Shown: positions 17,040-24,747 of the stretch, piece by piece
How the letters are laid out: the number at the start of each line of letters is the position of its first letter
Numbering within the stretch: the first letter of the stretch is position 1
Assembly: GCF_001435375.1 (NCBI RefSeq)
Contig: NZ_AYYZ01000015.1
Span: 1-35,676, forward strand
Length of the DNA: 35,676 bases
Direction: 5' to 3'
Origin: Ligilactobacillus araffinosus DSM 20653
Lineage (GTDB): Bacteria; Bacillota; Bacilli; Lactobacillales; Lactobacillaceae
Made by a program: the position numbers and the translations under genes
Notes under the pieces: generated by a model
Told to the model about the DNA's origin: nothing
The model's input: only the letters and a program-made list of their open reading frames with translations
Databases searched by the model: none

Positions 17040-17822
17040 TTATTCCAAATAAATTGCACGCAATTTTTCAAGTTTTTCCGGAGGCAATCCTAAATATTTT
17101 TCAAAATATTCATCCATTGATGCGGCTACAGTTTTACATGTTCGTTCCAATACCTTAAAGTTTTCCGAACTGACGGCTAAATTTGAATTTAATTTATCCG
17201 CAAGAGCATTCCGAGCGTCATTTGTCACTAAATGGTTGATTTCGGTTGCTGATGCTCCCTCAAAAAATAAATTCGTTAATAAATAGTCCTTTAAAATTTC
17301 CTCTGGCTTAACTTGCAACGCGCTCAAAATCAAAAAGGCTGCCACTCCAGTCCGATCTTTCCCTGCAGAACAGTGAAACACCAAACTTTGACCCGGTTTA
17401 TCATTCGCCAGTAACAGCTCAAACATTCGTTGGTATGCCATGCGAGCATGTTTATCAACCAGCATCTGAATATAACTTTGGTCAACGTAATCTTGATCAT
17501 CGATTTTCATCTTCATGTAGTTGACGATTCCTAAATTTTTAAATAACGGTTTACTGAACGGATAAACCGCTAAATTTACGTATGCCGCCTCTTCAGGATA
17601 TCGATCGGCATAATATTCCATTTCAGCCGGTGATCGAAAATCAATGTCAATTCGAAGACCGTAATCCGTTAAAAAACGCAAATCATCATCCGTCAACTCA
17701 GCCATATTCCCTGAACGTAAAATTTTTTGCCATTTAACATGTTTACCATTAACGGTTGAATAACCGCCTAATTCACGAAAATTTACTCCACCTTTTAAAT
17801 CAAGCATCCGTTGATGTTCCAT
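17040..17822 (-). CDS. Tyrosine-protein phosphatase (first paralogue)
   Basis: A 260-residue phosphatase of the bacterial Y_phosphatase3 type. It has the N-terminal NFRELGGY motif, DFRSPAEMEYYADRYPEE, and the P-loop FHCSAGKDRTG with nucleophile Cys near residue 150 and its Arg. Such enzymes dephosphorylate phosphotyrosine and sometimes phosphoinositides or serine/threonine residues. AGGAGG lies 7 bases before the ATG. A paralogue with the same opening and P-loop sits at 19333-20127; a CNNM-type membrane protein lies between them. No secretion signal is visible, so it is probably cytoplasmic. Confidence 0.88.
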   Translation of the reverse strand: MEHQRMLDLKGGVNFRELGGYSTVNGKHVKWQKILRSGNMAELTDDDLRFLTDYGLRIDIDFRSPAEMEYYADRYPEEAAYVNLAVYPFSKPLFKNLGIVNYMKMKIDDQDYVDQSYIQMLVDKHARMAYQRMFELLLANDKPGQSLVFHCSAGKDRTGVAAFLILSALQVKPEEILKDYLLTNLFFEGASATEINHLVTNDARNALADKLNSNLAVSSENFKVLERTCKTVAASMDEYFEKYLGLPPEKLEKLRAIYLE

Positions 17823-17853
17823 TTTAATTCCTCCTTAATGCTAGATACAGCAA

Positions 17854-17879
17854 GAGGTTGCGACAATTGTCACAACCTC
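17854..17879 (-). terminator. Hairpin after the CNNM-type gene
   Basis: On the minus strand GAGGTTGTGAC AATT GTCGCAACCTC forms an 11-bp stem with one U-G pair, 10 bases after the stop. The following T-tract is weak, so termination may be partial. Member of the GAGGTTG-GAC hairpin family. Confidence 0.6.
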
Positions 17880-17889
17880 CCTTTTACTC

Positions 17890-19254
17890 TTATGGATTTG
17901 GAGTTCCCTGCTCATCTTCAGCAGAATCATTCTCCTGATTAGCTAACGGAGTAACCTTCATCCAATCAATATAATTCCGTTTGAAATCTGTAACTTCAAT
18001 TTCAACATTTCCAATCTGAATTTTTGATCCAAGCTTAACTTTATAATTTTCAAGCAAATAACCTGCTAAAGTTACACTATCTGCTTCTTGAAATTCCTTA
18101 TCTTTAAACTTAAAAAACCGTTCAAAGTCATATAACGTTGTTTTCCCTGATACCTTATACGTTCCATCGTCATTAGGAATAATATCGTCTGATGAAACGT
18201 CATCAGCTTCATCTTTAACTGTTCCAAAAAGCTCTTCATAAATATCACGGTCAGTTACGATTCCACTTGTTCCGCCGTACTCATCCAAAATAACCACTAA
18301 TGGAACATGTTTCTTAATCATTTGTTGCAGTAATTTTTGAATTGGGGTCATTTCAGGGGCCGTAATAACTGTCCGCATTACTCTTGAAACTCGAACTGTA
18401 TCATCAACCTGGGCCTGACGAATCATATCATAGATATAAACATATCCTAAAATATTATCTTTATCATTATTTGCAACAACTGGATAACGCGAAAACTTGG
18501 TTTGTAAATATTTATTGATCACATCACGGACCGTGTCAGTTACGTCAACGACTTCGAGACTTGTCCGGTCAACCATTATGTCCTTAGCAACCTTATCGTT
18601 AAATTCAAAGGCTCGTTCCATGTAAACATAATCTTCCCGGTCAATTACCCCGCTATCCACCGAGTTTTTCGAAACGTTCAAAATTTCATTTTGCGACATT
18701 ACGTCTTCTTCTTCGCCTGCTGGCTTTAATCCAAGTGCCTTGACAATTCCTGAGGCTGATTTGTTAAGCAACCATACAAACGGATAAAAAATCACATGGA
18801 AGTAGTGTAACGGTCGGACGATGAACATCATCATCTTCATTGGCATATCGATACTGATATTTTTCGGGACGATTTCCGTTAAAACCACTTCAAGGTAGGT
18901 CAAAATTACGACCCCTAAAACTGCACTGACAGCCACGATCGTTGCGTGATTGATTGGCAGCTTGCCGAAGGTCTTAATTAAAATCTGTGACAAAGTATCT
19001 GCCCCGATCCACCCTAAAATGATTCCGGTCGTTGAAACCCCAACCTGGGTCGTCGATAGGTACTCATTCATGTTTGAAACCATCTGCAGTGCAAGTTTCA
19101 GTTTTTTCTTGTTGCCTGTTCCTTCTTCCAACGCACTTTCAATTGCACTCTTTCGAACAGACACGATTGCAAATTCTGCCGCTACAAAGAAAGCGGCAAA
19201 ATAAAAGACGATCACTACAATAATCAAATTGATTATCGCCTGACCACTTGACAT
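17890..19254 (-). CDS. CNNM/CorC (hemolysin-like) transmembrane protein with CBS domains
   Basis: A 454-residue protein with a DUF21/CNNM membrane domain (about 1-185: AAFFVAAEFAIVSVRKSAIE, GILIGWIGADTL-like segment, EIVPKNI), two CBS domains (about 205-330, with ILDEYGGTSGIVT) and a CorC/HlyC C-terminal domain (about 345-435). Bacterial members export Mg2+ or protect against excess Mg2+; the hemolysin name is historical. The tail is acidic. Upstream spacing to the second phosphatase is 78 bases and downstream spacing to the first is 67, all on one strand, so the three may be co-transcribed in part. Confidence 0.88.
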   Translation of the reverse strand: MSSGQAIINLIIVVIVFYFAAFFVAAEFAIVSVRKSAIESALEEGTGNKKKLKLALQMVSNMNEYLSTTQVGVSTTGIILGWIGADTLSQILIKTFGKLPINHATIVAVSAVLGVVILTYLEVVLTEIVPKNISIDMPMKMMMFIVRPLHYFHVIFYPFVWLLNKSASGIVKALGLKPAGEEEDVMSQNEILNVSKNSVDSGVIDREDYVYMERAFEFNDKVAKDIMVDRTSLEVVDVTDTVRDVINKYLQTKFSRYPVVANNDKDNILGYVYIYDMIRQAQVDDTVRVSRVMRTVITAPEMTPIQKLLQQMIKKHVPLVVILDEYGGTSGIVTDRDIYEELFGTVKDEADDVSSDDIIPNDDGTYKVSGKTTLYDFERFFKFKDKEFQEADSVTLAGYLLENYKVKLGSKIQIGNVEIEVTDFKRNYIDWMKVTPLANQENDSAEDEQGTPNP

Positions 19255-19332
19255 TTAGTCATTCCCCATTTCTGAAAATAATTAAATTTTATTTTATATT
19301 AAAATCATACCACCTTTTACGGTGTTTGTAGA

Positions 19333-20127
19333 CTACTGCTCACTATCTGTTAGATAAATTTGCTTTAAATCGCGCTGTTGTTGCGGGGTAACCTTGAGTA
19401 CCTGCTCAACATAGTTACGGACATTCCCAGCTTCTGCGCAAATGACGTTCAGCGCCGTATCTAAATACTCATCATAGACATGCGTTAAGGCTTCGACGTT
19501 TTTTAAGAAGATTGGCCCGAGATCATGATAAAGTTTCTGTTTATTTTGTTGATTTAATGCTAAATGCTTGTTTGATGAAAGATAATCCTCACGGATAATT
19601 TCATCAGGAACCCCTAAAATGGTCATCAAATAAACGGCGCCCATTCCGGTCCGGTCCTTTCCCGCCGTACAGTGGAATAAAACTGCTTCGTCGTCAGTTG
19701 AATTTGCTAATAGTTCATCAAAGAATATCCGGTAAGCATGTTGCGCACTTGGCGCAAGCACAATGTCTTTATATGAATTCAGCATATCGTGATAGCCGGC
19801 TTCGGGATCTTCTTTGAATGCTTGCTTTCGCATTTGATTTTTCGCCGTACTATTGGTTTCATCGGCCGGAAAAACTGAATCATTCACATACTTTGCCATT
19901 GAAGGAACCTTATCCGGGTACTCTTCCTGTTCGCTTGGTGAACGAAAATCAACGTCGACCCGAATCCCATATTCATTCAGATAATTCAAATCATCATCCG
20001 AAAGCGGATTAAGCATTCCTGAACGAACCGCTTTATGCATTTTAATCATTTTTCCATCAATTGTGGGGTATCCTCCAATATCACGAAAATTAAATCCATT
20101 TTTAATTTCTAATAAATGTTGTTCCAT
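19333..20127 (-). CDS. Tyrosine-protein phosphatase (second paralogue)
   Basis: A 264-residue phosphatase of the same family as the 17040-17822 gene: NFRDIGGYPTIDGK, DDDLNYLNEYGIRVDVDFRS, and P-loop FHCTAGKDRTG with nucleophile Cys near residue 150. It has an extra polar stretch around residues 85-110 that the paralogue lacks. AAGGA lies upstream of the ATG. It starts 3 bases after the stop of the preceding small gene, so it is co-transcribed with it and with the LDT-fold gene. It is probably cytoplasmic; no signal peptide is seen. Confidence 0.87.
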   Translation of the reverse strand: MEQHLLEIKNGFNFRDIGGYPTIDGKMIKMHKAVRSGMLNPLSDDDLNYLNEYGIRVDVDFRSPSEQEEYPDKVPSMAKYVNDSVFPADETNSTAKNQMRKQAFKEDPEAGYHDMLNSYKDIVLAPSAQHAYRIFFDELLANSTDDEAVLFHCTAGKDRTGMGAVYLMTILGVPDEIIREDYLSSNKHLALNQQNKQKLYHDLGPIFLKNVEALTHVYDEYLDTALNVICAEAGNVRNYVEQVLKVTPQQQRDLKQIYLTDSEQ

Positions 20128-20130
20128 CTT

Positions 20131-20601
20131 TTAATCCTTCTTTTCCTTTGCTGCTGCCAGATTATTTTTAATCTGTTCTAAGCCGGCATGAACTTTCGTA
20201 ATCATTTGTTGAGCGATTTCCATCGGCGCGTTATTCAACATTTCAATCGAACCCAACTGATCAATGTGAAACTTCGATGCATTCAAGTCCGAAGCTTCCA
20301 TGATCAGTTCAATCTGCACCGGAACTTCCGCTGTTAAGCTTTCAAAAAAGTTATCAACTCGGTTAATATTCGCAAACGGAAGATTGATAATTCCACTTTC
20401 TAACCGAACTGAAACAGCTTCTTCAAAATCCATGATCGTCAAAATCTGCTGTCCAATTTTTCCCTGAGCAACCGTAGTTTGAAAATCCGAAAGAAGTTGT
20501 TTTAATGCCCCGTCGATATCATTAACAGACGCTTCCATTTCACTGCTGATAAAGTCGCCGTCAACGATGCGGTCAATAAAATCTTGTACCTTAATTTTCA
20601 T
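20131..20601 (-). CDS. Soluble protein of unknown function
   Basis: A 156-residue soluble, acidic protein that I do not recognise. It opens MKIKVQDFIDRIVDGDFISSE and ends in a Lys/Ala-rich helix (NNLAAAKEKKD). It has no signal peptide, membrane segment or cysteine. I chose the ATG at 20601 because AAGGA lies 8 bases upstream; the longer frame from 20652 would overlap the upstream gene by 62 bases. With this start it overlaps that gene by 11 bases and lies 3 bases before the phosphatase gene, so all three are translationally linked. Confidence 0.75.
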   Translation of the reverse strand: MKIKVQDFIDRIVDGDFISSEMEASVNDIDGALKQLLSDFQTTVAQGKIGQQILTIMDFEEAVSVRLESGIINLPFANINRVDNFFESLTAEVPVQIELIMEASDLNASKFHIDQLGSIEMLNNAPMEIAQQMITKVHAGLEQIKNNLAAAKEKKD

Positions 20602-21412
20602 TGTGATGATCCTTTTCTTTATTCTTGTGATTGAATTTTGCTTGTGTTTCAAGATACTTGTAGTGATTCTTCAATTCGACATATGGGTTACCCTTATCAC
20701 TTCGACTTTGGATCACTAACATTGTTTTGGCTGGAATATTCTTTTCAAGCCATTCAGCATCTGAAGTTGTCAACCAAATTGCCCCGTTGGTTTGAGCAAC
20801 ATATTTATGTTTAAAGCTCTTTCCTAAGCATTTAACGGCTTCCTTATCGACTTTTCCGTTCTTATCAGTTGGAACCGCTTGAAGCATTGATTGGACACCG
20901 TATGGATCGCTAGGGTTTGAATATGAGATCCATGCTGCATAACTCCGAGCTGACGGAGCATCATAGTAATTTGTTCCCCGGTCTTTTTTGATCTTAAAAA
21001 TTCCTAATGGGGTTTTTTGCCGGTTATCCATTGTTTGATAATTCGGGTTTCCATATGCATACATTGTATAGATCGTAAACGGTCCTTGGTGAACATACAG
21101 CCGTTGTTTATCAAGTGAAAATGAGAGCCATACCCGATTCAATTTTGAATAGTGCCGGTACTTGGCAATTTCAGGATATGGTAATGTTTCACTCGGTTTG
21201 TTCCATTCAATCGGTTTGCGCAAATGTTCCCGTTGCTTTTTCATCATCCGGGCATTAATTTTAGCATCCCGATCATCGCGTTTCTTTTCCTTTGCTAATT
21301 TAACTGCTCGAATTTCCTCTTCATGCTTAATATAAATGTATGAACCGACTGTTCCTGCAACCAAGATAATTGCAACCAACCAGGCCAGCCAACTACTTTT
21401 TTTCTTTTCCAT
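20591..21412 (-). CDS. Membrane-anchored L,D-transpeptidase-fold (YkuD) protein lacking the catalytic triad
   Basis: A 273-residue protein. An N-terminal membrane helix (about 8-28), a basic region, then a YkuD/ErfK-type domain (about 90-250): WLSFSLDKQRLYVHQG, AYGNPNYQTMDNRQKTPLGIF, and a C-terminal ...GAIWLTTSDAEWL...MLVIQS. In active enzymes the last motif is [ST]HGC.R.L with nucleophile Cys, plus an upstream His. Here it reads TNGAIWL and the upstream motif reads YGVQS, so the catalytic His, Cys and Arg are all replaced. It probably binds peptidoglycan rather than crosslinks it. GAGAGG lies 7 bases before the ATG; it overlaps the next gene by 11 bases. Confidence 0.8.
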   Translation of the reverse strand: MEKKKSSWLAWLVAIILVAGTVGSYIYIKHEEEIRAVKLAKEKKRDDRDAKINARMMKKQREHLRKPIEWNKPSETLPYPEIAKYRHYSKLNRVWLSFSLDKQRLYVHQGPFTIYTMYAYGNPNYQTMDNRQKTPLGIFKIKKDRGTNYYDAPSARSYAAWISYSNPSDPYGVQSMLQAVPTDKNGKVDKEAVKCLGKSFKHKYVAQTNGAIWLTTSDAEWLEKNIPAKTMLVIQSRSDKGNPYVELKNHYKYLETQAKFNHKNKEKDHHNEN

Positions 21413-21478
21413 TTTTCTGCCTCTCGCTTAGTTCTTTCTTTTTATAAATATACGTAAAAGCGCTTAAAAATTCAAATT

Positions 21479-23023
21479 TTATTTAGTTTTCCGCAAGGTT
21501 TCGACGTCAATAATCCGGTCGACCCATCCACGATAAAATGACGCTTCGTGAGTTACCAGGATCACATTGCCCGGATAACCAATCAGGGCTTGCCGCAATG
21601 CGTCCTTCGTTTCATCATCTAAATGGTTTGTTGGTTCATCAAGAATCAAGAAATTTGTTGGATAAAGTTCCAAAATACATAATTTGACCTTCGTCTGTTC
21701 TCCACCACTAAGCAAATTCAACGGTTGCATTGCATTTGCAGCACCAATTCCAGCCCGCGCAAGCTTTTGGCGAATGGTCTTAGGTTCTAGCAACGGATCA
21801 ATATTTTGAATCGTTTGAAGCGGGGTTTGAGTGACGTCATCCCATACTAAATCCTGATTAAAATATCCAATTTTAACTGCGTCGCCGAAATTTGCAGTCC
21901 CTTCAAACACTGGGATTTTACCCAGGATCGACTTGATCAAAGTTGATTTACCAATTCCATTAAATCCCTTCAAAACGATTTTTTCACCATGCGTCATTGA
22001 AAACGTAACCGGTGCTAACAACGGTTTGTCATAACCGACAACGAGATTTTTTACCGTTAAGGTATTTGCCGATAAAATTTCTTCATTTGGAAAATTAAAA
22101 TGGGCTCGCAAATTCTCACTTGGTGGGACAATCCGTTTCATCTTTGCTAACCGTTTCTCACGGGATTTCGCCATTGACGCCCGGGTTCCCGCCTTATTCT
22201 TTCGAATATAAGCTTCGTCTTTTTCAATTTGGCGTTGTTGCTTTTCAAACGCCTTTCGCTGAACTTCTTTTTTAATTTCTTTTTGCTTGATTGCCGCTTT
22301 AAAACTTCCGGTATACTTCGTGATTTTTCCCCATGCAACATCAATAATTGCATTGGTGACCCGTTCTAAGAAATCATAATCATGGGAAATTACCATAAAC
22401 GCTCCTTGAAAATCATTCAAGAAGCCAATCAGCCATTCAATATGTTCAGTATCAAGGTAATTGGTCGGCTCATCCAGCAAAAGCACATCCGGATTTTCCA
22501 ACAGTAACTTTGCCAAAATAATTTTAGATCGTTGTCCGCCTGAACAATCACTTACCCGGCGATCCTTTCCAAACACGTCGATTCCTAATCCTTGCATTAC
22601 CTGATCGATTCGGGAATCAATTCCATAAAAGTCATGTGCTTCAAGCACTTGCTGATCCCGTCCTGCCCGTTCTAACAAGCGTTCATCCATTGTTTCAGCA
22701 TACTCAGCGTAATCTTGTTGAATTTGTTTTTCAATTTCATAAAGGTCTTTAAAAGCACTTTTCAAAAAAGAAATAATCGTTAAATCATGTGCCGATTCAG
22801 CGTACTGATCCAAGTAACCAATCTTAATTCCTTTTTGCCATCTAATTTGACCTTCGTCAGGAAAAAGCTGTTTTGTAATCAATTTGATCAACGTTGATTT
22901 ACCGGCTCCATTTTGACCGATCACGCCTAAATGATCTTCTTTATTCAAACTGAATTCAGCATCCGTATATAATTGCTTTTCAGCAAAACTCATCGAAAGG
23001 TGGCTAACTTCTAAAATTCCCAT
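21479..23023 (-). CDS. ABC-F family ATPase
   Basis: A 514-residue soluble protein with two ABC ATPase domains and no membrane segment. Domain 1: Walker A GQNGAGKST, signature CSGGQ, Walker B LLLDEPTNYLD. A charged linker (about 240-320, KQKEIKKEVQRKAFEKQQRQ) is the position of the P-site tRNA interaction motif. Domain 2: Walker A GFNGIGKST, LSGGEQ, LILDEPTNHLD. ABC-F proteins act on ribosomes; some protect against antibiotics, others (EttA, YbiT/YkpA types) tune translation. It looks most like the YbiT/YkpA group, but I cannot exclude a resistance role. No strong ribosome site is visible before the ATG, and an intrinsic terminator lies just upstream. Confidence 0.88.
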   Translation of the reverse strand: MGILEVSHLSMSFAEKQLYTDAEFSLNKEDHLGVIGQNGAGKSTLIKLITKQLFPDEGQIRWQKGIKIGYLDQYAESAHDLTIISFLKSAFKDLYEIEKQIQQDYAEYAETMDERLLERAGRDQQVLEAHDFYGIDSRIDQVMQGLGIDVFGKDRRVSDCSGGQRSKIILAKLLLENPDVLLLDEPTNYLDTEHIEWLIGFLNDFQGAFMVISHDYDFLERVTNAIIDVAWGKITKYTGSFKAAIKQKEIKKEVQRKAFEKQQRQIEKDEAYIRKNKAGTRASMAKSREKRLAKMKRIVPPSENLRAHFNFPNEEILSANTLTVKNLVVGYDKPLLAPVTFSMTHGEKIVLKGFNGIGKSTLIKSILGKIPVFEGTANFGDAVKIGYFNQDLVWDDVTQTPLQTIQNIDPLLEPKTIRQKLARAGIGAANAMQPLNLLSGGEQTKVKLCILELYPTNFLILDEPTNHLDDETKDALRQALIGYPGNVILVTHEASFYRGWVDRIIDVETLRKTK

Positions 23024-23048
23024 TTTTCAACTTCATATCACTTTAGAT

Positions 23049-23087
23049 AAAAAAACACCACATGTTCCGCCTACGCGATCCATGTGG
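23049..23087 (-). terminator. Intrinsic terminator directly upstream of the ABC-F gene, possible attenuator
   Basis: On the minus strand CCACATG (23081-23087) pairs with CATGTGG (23058-23064) over a 16-base loop, followed by TGTTTTTTT (T-run 23049-23055). It stops only 26 bases before the ABC-F start codon. A competing pair TACGC (23095-23099) / GCGTA (23072-23076) would use the loop and exclude the terminator. Confidence 0.7.
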
Positions 23088-23190
23088 AGCTTCTGCGTAT
23101 TCAATTAATTGAAACTCGGATCTGCTGCAAAACTCCTCGAGAAAGTTTCACATCAGTTGAGCCCCACGTGCATCATGCCCGTAAGCTCAA
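23088..23190 (-). other. Structured untranslated leader before the ABC-F gene
   Basis: About 100 bases between the 46-codon gene and the terminator. On the minus strand it holds TTGAGC / GCTCAA at its start, a palindrome AATTAATT, and short reading frames such as MMHVGLN. It is GC-richer than the intergenic DNA around it. I recognise no Rfam class in it; it lacks the T-box and yybP-ykoY hallmarks. Confidence 0.5.
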
Positions 23191-23331
23191 TTATTTGTTT
23201 GCTTTGTCAGCTTCATCGCGTTCCTTTAAAAAGTCTAAAACTGCTTCGTGTTGTTTACGACGCTTTTTAATGTTTTTGTGGTTTACAGGACGACGATCGT
23301 TAGCTGTACCAATATGTGTGTTTTGTGACAT
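23191..23331 (-). CDS. Small basic protein of 46 residues
   Basis: The reading frame starts MSQNTHIGTANDRRPVN and ends ERDEADKANK, with a very basic centre HKNIKKRRKQHEA and an acidic helical end. A strong ribosome site (AAAGGAGGG) lies 7 bases before the ATG and a good promoter sits at 23367-23395, so it is almost certainly translated. I do not recognise the family. The basic centre suggests RNA or ribosome binding. It is the first gene of a transcript that would run into the ABC-F gene if the terminator at 23049-23087 is bypassed. Confidence 0.8.
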   Translation of the reverse strand: MSQNTHIGTANDRRPVNHKNIKKRRKQHEAVLDFLKERDEADKANK

Positions 23332-23366
23332 GAAGTTACCCTCCTTTCTGACATTAACAACCACTT

Positions 23367-23395
23367 ATTTTATCGAAAATTATCAAAAAATTCAA
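23367..23395 (-). promoter_or_regulatory. Promoter of the 46-residue gene and ABC-F unit
   Basis: On the minus strand TTGAAT (23390-23395), a 17-base spacer and TAAAAT (23367-23372), placed 3 bases after the TerC-family stop codon. This gives the downstream unit its own start near 23360. Confidence 0.7.
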
Positions 23396-23397
23396 GT

Positions 23398-24147
23398 TTA
23401 CTTTGAAGATGGTCCGCGACGTTTTCGAAGTTGATGAACAATTAAGGTAATGACCACTGCAATCAAGACAATCATTCCAAAAATCGCTGCTGGAATTTCA
23501 ATATCGATGGCCGGAATCGAAATAAACAGTTTAATTGCAATCAAAGCGATCAACGCATATGCCATGACCTCAAGTTCCGGAATTTTCTTCATTAGTTGCA
23601 TAATTACTTCAGCAATTCCCCGCATACATAAAATTCCAATCATTCCCCCAATTAGAACAATCACCGGATTCGGTGAAATTGCCAATGAGGCTAAAATGGA
23701 ATCGATTGAAAAAACAATATCCATTAATTCAATTGATACAACGACTGACCAGAAAAGCGGTAATAGCCGTTTTCGTTTCTTTGAACGATGTTGATCAGAA
23801 TGCGGGTGCGCCATCTTCCAAAAATGATTGATCGCCAAGTAAAGCAAATATCCAGCCCCAATCACTTTAATCCACCAGAACTTGATCAAAAAGGTTCCAA
23901 CGCCAATTAAGAGAAAACGGAAAAGATACGCTCCCCATAAGCCATAAAACAGTGATTTTTCCTGTTCTCTTTTTGTTGGAAGTTTCTGAGTTTGCGCTGC
24001 AAGGACGATCGCATTATCGACTGACAGTAGACATTCAATCAAAACAAGTGAAAAGATGATTAACCAGTCGCTTCCTGATTCAATAACGGTTTTCCAATTA
24101 TTTAAATCAAAGAACGGACCATATAAAGTTTGTAAAAAATGTATCAA
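23398..24147 (-). CDS. TerC-family integral membrane protein
   Basis: A 249-residue multi-helix protein with the TerC signatures LIECLLSVDNAIVLAAQ (helix 2) and SIELMDIVFSIDSILASLA (middle), whose Asp and Glu residues would bind a cation, and a C-terminal helix followed by a basic tail LRKRRGPSSK. TerC/YkoY/MeeF-type proteins export manganese, in some bacteria to supply extracytoplasmic enzymes. The start is TTG at 24147, with AGGAG 7 bases upstream. No yybP-ykoY-type manganese riboswitch is visible in the 98 bases before it. Confidence 0.87.
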   Translation of the reverse strand: MIHFLQTLYGPFFDLNNWKTVIESGSDWLIIFSLVLIECLLSVDNAIVLAAQTQKLPTKREQEKSLFYGLWGAYLFRFLLIGVGTFLIKFWWIKVIGAGYLLYLAINHFWKMAHPHSDQHRSKKRKRLLPLFWSVVVSIELMDIVFSIDSILASLAISPNPVIVLIGGMIGILCMRGIAEVIMQLMKKIPELEVMAYALIALIAIKLFISIPAIDIEIPAAIFGMIVLIAVVITLIVHQLRKRRGPSSK

Positions 24148-24245
24148 TTAAAATCTCCTTTAATTATCGTTGTATAAGGAAAATATCATATTTCAGTTTT
24201 AATTTCAAAGGCTGGTAAATAATTCTTAAAGGAAGCTTAACCTTA

Positions 24246-24656
24246 CTAATCGTCTAATGGCAATGTCAATTCATCCATTTGCGTTTGAGGTGCCTGTTGT
24301 TCAACCTTACCATGCAAAAAGCCCTTGATCATTCCGTAAATTGCTGTCTTTTCATTCGCCGATAATTGATGCCCATTAAAGTTTAACTGGGCATTGGATG
24401 TAAATAAATCATCAAGTTCAATTTCGGTATATTGCCGTCCTGCAAGAAAATCAAGGGACACATTGAAGTAATCTGCTAATTTCATCATTTCAATATATGA
24501 CGGGGTATTCACGCCGCGTTCCCAACTTCCAATTTGAGGGCCAGTATTTGCCCGCTCACGCGGATAATCCGCCAACGATTGATTTAACGCTGTTGCTAGC
24601 TCTGGTAAGGACAGCCCTTTGCCCTGCCGAAGAGCTCGTAATCTTTCAGGAAACAT
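24246..24656 (-). CDS. XRE-family (Cro/CI-type) transcriptional regulator
   Basis: A 136-residue protein with an N-terminal helix-turn-helix (about 5-70: RLRALRQGKGLSLPELATALN, IGSWERGVNTPSYIEMMKLADYFNVSLDFLAGR). The family loop between helices 2 and 4 is enlarged by about 15 residues (SLADYPRERANTG). The C-terminus is a short acidic, Gln-rich tail with no recognised ligand domain. GAGGTG lies just before the ATG. Its target is unknown; the TerC-family gene downstream and the membrane protein upstream are candidates. Confidence 0.85.
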   Translation of the reverse strand: MFPERLRALRQGKGLSLPELATALNQSLADYPRERANTGPQIGSWERGVNTPSYIEMMKLADYFNVSLDFLAGRQYTEIELDDLFTSNAQLNFNGHQLSANEKTAIYGMIKGFLHGKVEQQAPQTQMDELTLPLDD

Positions 24657-24688
24657 TTTATCACCTCATAAAATAAAACCTTCGAATC

Positions 24689-24722
24689 AAAAAGAGGTCG
24701 TCCCGTTTCCGGCACAACCTCC
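24689..24722 (-). terminator. Terminator of the multi-pass membrane protein gene
   Basis: On the minus strand GAGGTTGTGCC GAAAC GGGACGACCTC (one mismatch) followed by TTTTT. Member of the GAGGTTG hairpin family. Confidence 0.72.
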
Positions 24723-24747
24723 TTCCATTAAAAACTTTGCTTTCCGA

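Noticed and set aside
23049-23190. T-box or yybP-ykoY riboswitch in the ABC-F leader
   Set aside because: No T-box core (AGGGTGGNACCGCG) or specifier context, and the manganese-riboswitch core sequence is not visible; the ABC-F gene is also not a usual target.
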